A DNA stretch of 64,000 bases from Cryobacterium sp. PH29-G1 (GTDB lineage Bacteria; Actinomycetota; Actinomycetes; Actinomycetales; Microbacteriaceae): contig NZ_JASISY010000014.1 of assembly GCF_030063365.1 (NCBI RefSeq), positions 1 through 64,000 on the forward strand, written 5' to 3'. Of the stretch, positions 60,201-64,000 are shown in pieces. Made by a program: the position numbers and the translations under genes. Numbering within the stretch: the first letter of the stretch is position 1; each line of letters opens with the position of its first letter. The notes below the pieces were generated by a model, which was given only the letters and a program-made list of their open reading frames with translations, was not told where the DNA came from and ran no database searches.

Positions 60201-62229
60201 CCGGGCCACGGATCTGCATATGAAGCTCGAATACCTGCGCTCCCGGCACGGTGACCGCGTCGTGACCGTGGCCACGGCGACACCCCTGGCCAACAGCATC
60301 ACCGAGGCCTACGTGATGCAGCGCTACCTGCGCCCCGATCTGCTCGAGAACGCCGGCATTGGTCACTTCGACGCCTGGGCGGCGACGTTCGGGCAGACGG
60401 TCACCGAGATGGAGATGGCGCCCACCGGCGGCGGCAACTTTCGGCTGAAGACCCGGTTCGCGAAGTTCCAGAATGTGCCCGAAATGCTCCGGATGTGGCA
60501 CGTCTTCGCCGACGTGAAAACCGCCGAAGATCTCAAACTGCCCACGCCGTTGCTGCGGGAACGCTCCGATGGGCAGCGGGTGCCCGAGAATCTAGTGCTG
60601 CAACCGGGCCCGGAGCTCGAGGCCTACATCGCCGACATCGGCGAGCGTGCCGAGCGGGTGGCCAACAAGTCGGTGCGCCCCGAAGAGGACAACATGCTCA
60701 AGATCTCCACGGATGGCCGCAAGGCCGCGCTGGACGTGCGGATGGTCGGCGGAGACCGCCCGAACGGGCCGACGAAGATCGACGCTGTCGCGCACCAGGT
60801 GCTGCGAATCTGGAACGAGACGAAAGACCTCTCCTACCTCGATGACGTGACGAAGGAGCCATCGCCCACGCCGGGCGCGCTGCAGCTGGTGTTTAGCGAC
60901 CTGGGCACACCGAAACCCGACCGATGGAATGCGTATGACGAGCTGCGACTGAAGTTGGTCGATGGTGGGGTGCCGGCCGAGGCCATCCGTTATATTCACG
61001 AGGCGAAAACCGATCCCGACAAGGCGCGGCTGTTCGCGGCCGCGCGCGCCGGCCATGTGGCCGTACTCGTCGGGTCGACGGCGAAGATGGGCGTCGGGAC
61101 GAACGTGCAGGCGCGCGCGATTGCGCTGCACCATATGGACTGCCCGTGGCGGCCGGCCGACATTGAGCAGCGCGACGGGCGCATCGTGCGGCAGGGCAAC
61201 CAGAATGCCGAGATCGGGCTGTACCGGTACGTCGTCGAGCGCAGTTTCGACAGCTACATGTGGCAGACCGTGGAGCGGAAGGCGAAGTTCATCTCCCAGA
61301 TCATGCGCGGCCGGCTCGACATGCGCGAGATCGAGGACATCGGCGATGTCGCCCTCGGCGCCGCGGAGACGAAGGCCCTGTCGTCGGGAAACCCGCTTCT
61401 GATGGAACAGTCCGTCGTGAACAATGACGTGTCGAGGCTGCAACGACTCGAGCGGGCCTGGCAGCGCAACCAGACCAACCTGGCGAGCATGCGCGTGAAC
61501 GCGAGCAGTCAGGTCGGGGCACTGGACCGCGACATCGGCCTGCTGACGGCCGCGCTTCCGCGCGTCGTGGACACGAGCGATGACCTGTTCCGGATGACGG
61601 TGGCCGGCCGGCAGTACGGCAAACGCGCTGATGCTGGAATCGCGATCGGGGAGTGGGCGGCGCGCAACGGCGTGCGGTATCTGCCCACGAATGCCGATCG
61701 GAAGTTGGGGGAGCTGGGCCAGGTTGGTGGGTTCCCGATCGACGTGGCTTCACGCACGTCGCTCGGCCAGGTGCACATTGTGGCGGAGCTGCGCGGGGTG
61801 CCCGGGGCGAGCGTGACCGTGCCGCGGAACCAGTTCGCCGAGGCGGGGGTGGGTCTAGTGCGGCAGCTCGAGAACCGGGCCTCGTCGTTGCCCAAGCTGA
61901 TCACTGAGACCCAGCAGAAACGCGTCGACGCCGAGACGACGATCACCGAGGTGGACGCGCGTGTTGGTGACCCGTTCAAGCATGGTGATGAGCTACGCGA
62001 AGCGCAGGAGCGGCAGGCGAGGGTGGTGGCCGGTCTCGCGGCCATGGCCAGCGAGCAGAAGCCGGCTGCTGAGACGACGGATGCGCCGGGTGCTGACGGT
62101 GCCGCCGTGGCTGCGCGCGATCGGGTCAAGGAGCTCGCCGCGCGCGCCCGTGCAAGAGCCGACGAGCATCACGGCGATGTGGATCCGGCGCCGAGCGTCA
62201 GGCCAATATCGCACCAGCCACGGGTGTAG
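57211..62229 (+). CDS. N6-methyltransferase / SNF2-like helicase fusion
   Basis: About 1670 residues. The start is unresolved: the frame is open from 56485 and no ATG lies near the true N terminus (FTPGSQESLAPSGAKARFGA). The methyltransferase part has EPGAGSGTF (57579-57605) and GNVPF (57757-57771) as motifs I and IV. The motor has VGAGKTAEM (about 59653-59679), VVVDEMHDYKN (60121-60153), then GSTAKMGVGTN and WRPADIEQRDGRIVRQGNQN. A coiled region ends the protein. Such proteins modify and remodel DNA, possibly as antirestriction or transfer functions of the plasmid; the exact role is unknown. Confidence 0.88.
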   Translation, partial: AAPSFTPGSQESLAPSGAKARFGANVAAIRLSQQLRAEGRPATGDEHQVLARWSSWGAVPDVFDESKDSWSSERTELKSLLSDDAYAEARRTTINAHYTDPAYVREIWAALTDLGFDGGQVLEPGAGSGTFIGLAPEGVRMTGIELDSTTALIASGLYPQAEIRAESFADSRFPGGYFDAAVGNVPFADVRLHDPAHNAGRHSIHNHFIIKALALTRPGGLVAVLTSHYTLDAQNPSARREMNAMADLVGAVRLPSGAHRRAAGTDVVTDLLVFRRREIGEPAASQLWETVTAQQVDERMVKINSYFDQRPENILGDVRVGTGMYGNGSLTVTAADLVNTPVDLRTALSGVVADATAAGQRMTARSAHSERALATYRPAEPTQWDGTIVDQHDGTFTVVRAGVHTALKVPKNAATELTALLGLRDGTTALLALEAATVDDTDEIVDTRAILSARYDDYQTRYGPLNRFTLRSTGRDDPDTGEAGTARITPTPARLLRADPFGPLVMALERFDEERQTASPAAMLKQRVVAQRPITQGADTPAEAITLSLDRTGRIDLDTIAHLLGQTEVDARAGLGEMVYDDPTTGNLIHAPEYLSGDVRIKLDAAQAAAETQPDRFAVNVAALQTALPEKLTMEQIQARLGAVWVDADTHQQFLRELLRDRSIRVENPMPGMWEVRGNRQTLRATSEWGTVRRPATMLTQALMEQKPITVYDEYEEMGTKKRVVNALETTAAQEKADQLQERFGEWVWENPERAERLTDGYNRRFNSIALRDYSHEGDYLTLPGVALNFVPRPHQRAAVARMLSEPAVGLFHQVGAGKTAEMVMGTMELGRMGLVTKPVVVVPNHMLEQFAREWLQIYPQARILASSSDDLAGDKRRLFVARAAANDWDAIIMTRTAFQRIPLSPVAEAGYISRELETLRAVFEEATGEDAMSVKRIEKKLLSLEQTYKDLTDKPRDPGITFESTGIDYVVVDEMHDYKNLATESSIQDARIAGAGRATDLHMKLEYLRSRHGDRVVTVATATPLANSITEAYVMQRYLRPDLLENAGIGHFDAWAATFGQTVTEMEMAPTGGGNFRLKTRFAKFQNVPEMLRMWHVFADVKTAEDLKLPTPLLRERSDGQRVPENLVLQPGPELEAYIADIGERAERVANKSVRPEEDNMLKISTDGRKAALDVRMVGGDRPNGPTKIDAVAHQVLRIWNETKDLSYLDDVTKEPSPTPGALQLVFSDLGTPKPDRWNAYDELRLKLVDGGVPAEAIRYIHEAKTDPDKARLFAAARAGHVAVLVGSTAKMGVGTNVQARAIALHHMDCPWRPADIEQRDGRIVRQGNQNAEIGLYRYVVERSFDSYMWQTVERKAKFISQIMRGRLDMREIEDIGDVALGAAETKALSSGNPLLMEQSVVNNDVSRLQRLERAWQRNQTNLASMRVNASSQVGALDRDIGLLTAALPRVVDTSDDLFRMTVAGRQYGKRADAGIAIGEWAARNGVRYLPTNADRKLGELGQVGGFPIDVASRTSLGQVHIVAELRGVPGASVTVPRNQFAEAGVGLVRQLENRASSLPKLITETQQKRVDAETTITEVDARVGDPFKHGDELREAQERQARVVAGLAAMASEQKPAAETTDAPGADGAAVAARDRVKELAARARARADEHHGDVDPAPSVRPISHQPRV

Positions 62230-62344
62230 CGACCTGTCTCTCCGTGGGTTGTTCCCGTTGCACGCTGAGGGCCTGCGTGTTTGAGACTCCACCGTACCGA
62301 CAGTGTGGGTTGGTCGGTTCCTAACGGCACAGGTACAAAGATTG

Positions 62345-62377
62345 CTTGAAAAGGATATCCAGACTATACTTTTCAAG
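62345..62377. promoter_or_regulatory. AbiEi operator and leaderless promoter
   Basis: A perfect 9-bp inverted repeat, CTTGAAAAG (62345-62353) and CTTTTCAAG (62369-62377), frames the -10 hexamer TATACT (62365-62370), which ends eight bases before the ATG. AbiEi antitoxins autorepress by binding inverted repeats, so this is the likely operator. No ribosome binding site is present, so translation is probably leaderless. Confidence 0.75.
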
Positions 62378-62378
62378 T

Positions 62379-63494
62379 ATGAGTGTGGTTGTTGAGCCGA
62401 TCCTTGAGGATCTAGCTTCCGGGCAGTGGGGCCTGTTCACGGCTGCTCAGGCGCGAGTGCGGCTTGTGAGCCGTGCGAATCTGTCCCATCGGGAACGAGA
62501 TGGGCGTCTCGTGCGTCTCGCGCACGGCGTGTACCGGCTGGGCGGGGTGCCGGCGGCACCCCTGGACGAGCTTCGAGCGGCATGGATGTCGACGGTGCCA
62601 GAGAAGCTGGCCTGGGAACGGGTCGACGCTCCGGAGATCGTCGTTGGCGGCGCAGCGGCGGCACTCGTGCATGGGTGCGGCGATATTGAACCGGCACCGT
62701 ACCGACTGATTTCTCGCGACCGCAGGCAAACTCAACGGCCGGATATTGGGTACTGGCAGCGTCTGCTGGATCCGGACGATGTTGTCGTTGTGGAGGGACT
62801 TCCGGTGACGAGCATCGAGCGCACCGTCGCTGATCTCGTCGATGACGTCGGGGATCTCTCCCTAGTTGGTGACGTGCTCGCCGACGCGACCCGGGGGGAT
62901 CGCGTCGTTGACCTGCAGAGCCTGGCCCGGCTGCTGGCACCATACGCAGCCCGGTACGGGCATGCTCGAGGGGATGGGTCGGCACTTGTCGAGCAGCTCC
63001 GCCGGAGTGCGGGCATCGACGATGTTGCTGTTGCTCGGGCACTGGTGCAGCGTCCCGCGGTGGGCGCTGCCCTTGCCAACGTCATAAGCCAAGAAGTTGC
63101 TGGACAGCTTCGGGTCATCGCCGAGCAAGCTCAATTCCAGCTGGGCGGGTATGCGCAGCTTGGCGAACAGATGAGGCTGATGCTCGCGCCCATGCAGGAG
63201 CAGAGTCGTCTCATTTCCGAGACGGCGGACGCGGTGCTGGAGCCCGTCCTTCGACAGTATCGAGAGCAGATGAATCAGATAGCGAAGACCATCGCATCGC
63301 AGCTACCAACCATCACGGTGCCGAGGCCCACAATGCCAGTCATGAATTTCCCCGCGGATACCTGGAAACTGTCGTTCGCGTCACCTGCCGTGCCCGCAGC
63401 TATGCAACCCCGCAGTCTTGGACGCGAGATTCCCGACACGGACACGATGAGCGACCACGAACAGTCCGATGAAGCAGAGGAGACCGATGAGTAA
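62379..63494 (+). CDS. abiEi: AbiEi-family antitoxin
   Basis: A 371-residue antitoxin of the type IV AbiE system. An N-terminal winged HTH (WGLFTAAQARVRLVSRANLS, then GRLVRLAHGVYRL) binds the promoter; the middle AbiEi domain has VVGGAAAALVHGCGDIEPAP and LPVTSIERTVADLVDD. The C-terminal 120 residues are a long helical tail with a Pro-rich end, longer than usual. The stop overlaps the toxin gene's start region by eight bases. Confidence 0.85.
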   Translation: MSVVVEPILEDLASGQWGLFTAAQARVRLVSRANLSHRERDGRLVRLAHGVYRLGGVPAAPLDELRAAWMSTVPEKLAWERVDAPEIVVGGAAAALVHGCGDIEPAPYRLISRDRRQTQRPDIGYWQRLLDPDDVVVVEGLPVTSIERTVADLVDDVGDLSLVGDVLADATRGDRVVDLQSLARLLAPYAARYGHARGDGSALVEQLRRSAGIDDVAVARALVQRPAVGAALANVISQEVAGQLRVIAEQAQFQLGGYAQLGEQMRLMLAPMQEQSRLISETADAVLEPVLRQYREQMNQIAKTIASQLPTITVPRPTMPVMNFPADTWKLSFASPAVPAAMQPRSLGREIPDTDTMSDHEQSDEAEETDE

Positions 63495-64000
63495 CGACCA
63501 GCCGTACCCGAATGGGCGAGCTGTGCTCTCCGCCATTAAAGAGAAGGCGGTCTCGGCGCATCGCAGCGGGCTGGGAACATCCGTTCAGAGCCTCATCGAA
63601 CTGGCAATTTTCGACCGCTTTCTCTGCAGGGTGTTTTCCGCCCCGGACTCTCCGTTTGCTCTAAAAGGGGGCACAAACATGCTTGCACGGCTTCCGGGAG
63701 CTCGGCGGACAACGGACCTTGATCTGGAGACGCCGGAGATGACTATTGACGCGGCCATCACCCAACTTCGCGCGGCGGTCAGCATCGACCTGGGGGATCA
63801 TTTGGAGTTTCGATATCTCCGCCATCGTGACACCGGCGGGCGTAATCAACCCGAATTGCAGGCCGCCGCAGTCGCCTTCAGCGTCACAGTGCGTGGCGCC
63901 GGAACCCAGAACCCCCTCAACGTAGACCTGGCTATTCACAAACGCACGCCTGCGGCCCCGCTGGAGAAGATCACCCCGGCGTTCCGGCTCGATATGTCTC
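63487..64000 (+). CDS. abiEii: AbiEii-family nucleotidyltransferase toxin, runs off window
   Basis: The first 171 codons of a nucleotidyltransferase toxin, cut by the window end. FALKGGTNMLARLPGARRTT followed by DLDLE is the GG...D-x-D signature of AbiEii/AbiGii toxins, which modify target molecules with nucleotides and block growth. It overlaps the antitoxin gene by eight bases, the usual arrangement for coordinated expression. A second, truncated copy of this type lies at 9196-9432. Confidence 0.85.
   Translation, partial: MSNDQPYPNGRAVLSAIKEKAVSAHRSGLGTSVQSLIELAIFDRFLCRVFSAPDSPFALKGGTNMLARLPGARRTTDLDLETPEMTIDAAITQLRAAVSIDLGDHLEFRYLRHRDTGGRNQPELQAAAVAFSVTVRGAGTQNPLNVDLAIHKRTPAAPLEKITPAFRLDMS

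Noticed and set aside
1-64000. CRISPR array, tRNA or rRNA genes
   Set aside because: No regularly spaced direct repeats with unique spacers and no cloverleaf or rRNA-like stretches were noticed on reading; a dedicated scan was not possible.

Overview
The window looks like part of a large plasmid, or plasmid-derived accessory region, of a high-GC actinobacterium, most plausibly of the Microbacteriaceae type. The evidence is the GC-rich codon use, several apparently leaderless promoters, Tat-exported copper oxidases, a MAB_1171c-type membrane protein, a primase-like plasmid replication initiator with ParA and a ribbon-helix-helix partner, and a methyltransferase-helicase of the kind found on actinobacterial plasmids. 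No rRNA, tRNA, CRISPR array or core metabolic operon was seen.

Layout. (1) 1-27.3 kb is a mosaic stress and metal region bounded by two direct copies of a 1.1-kb repeat. It holds an IS256-type element split by a two-recombinase Tn554-like element, a MarR regulator facing a cysteine hydrolase, an intact IS481-type element and two IS481 end fragments, a decayed AbiEi/AbiEii pair, a broken multicopper oxidase whose 3' end survives 9 kb away, a peroxiredoxin, an Opu-type osmoprotectant ABC transporter, an RpoD-like sigma factor operon, and a copper-responsive operon (CsoR-like operator, SHOCT protein, multicopper oxidase, DUF302). Four copies of one small unrecognised protein family lie in this part. 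(2) 27.4-42.3 kb is a defence and signalling island: a DUF3644 (HEPN motif) + DUF6414 pair, a YobI-type membrane NTPase, a six-gene operon encoding a tandem ubiquitin-like protein, an E1-like enzyme, a DUF6527 zinc protein, an ImmA/IrrE metallopeptidase and two unrecognised upstream genes, then a second HTH/IrrE module with a MAB_1171c-like membrane protein and an alpha/beta hydrolase. An 11-bp motif, GGTTRCGAGAC, recurs in inverted arrays at the cassette borders. (3) 42.3-48.2 kb is the plasmid backbone: Rep, a coiled-coil protein, a repeat-rich centromere-like region, ParA and a ParB-like protein. (4) 48.4-55.5 kb is a type I restriction-modification operon with two different HsdM subunits. 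(5) 55.7-64 kb carries a serine recombinase, a methyltransferase-helicase with an unusual nested reading-frame arrangement, and an intact AbiEi/AbiEii toxin-antitoxin pair that runs off the window end.

Functionally, the plasmid combines maintenance (Rep, ParA/ParB-like, AbiE, type I RM), antiphage-type modules (HEPN pair, YobI, ubiquitin-like conjugation) and metal, oxidative and osmotic stress genes. The strongest candidate for a little-described system is the 33.65-38.81 kb ubiquitin-like operon with its own IrrE-type protease. Its E1-like protein has a single cysteine, located in the N-terminal domain rather than the adenylation domain.
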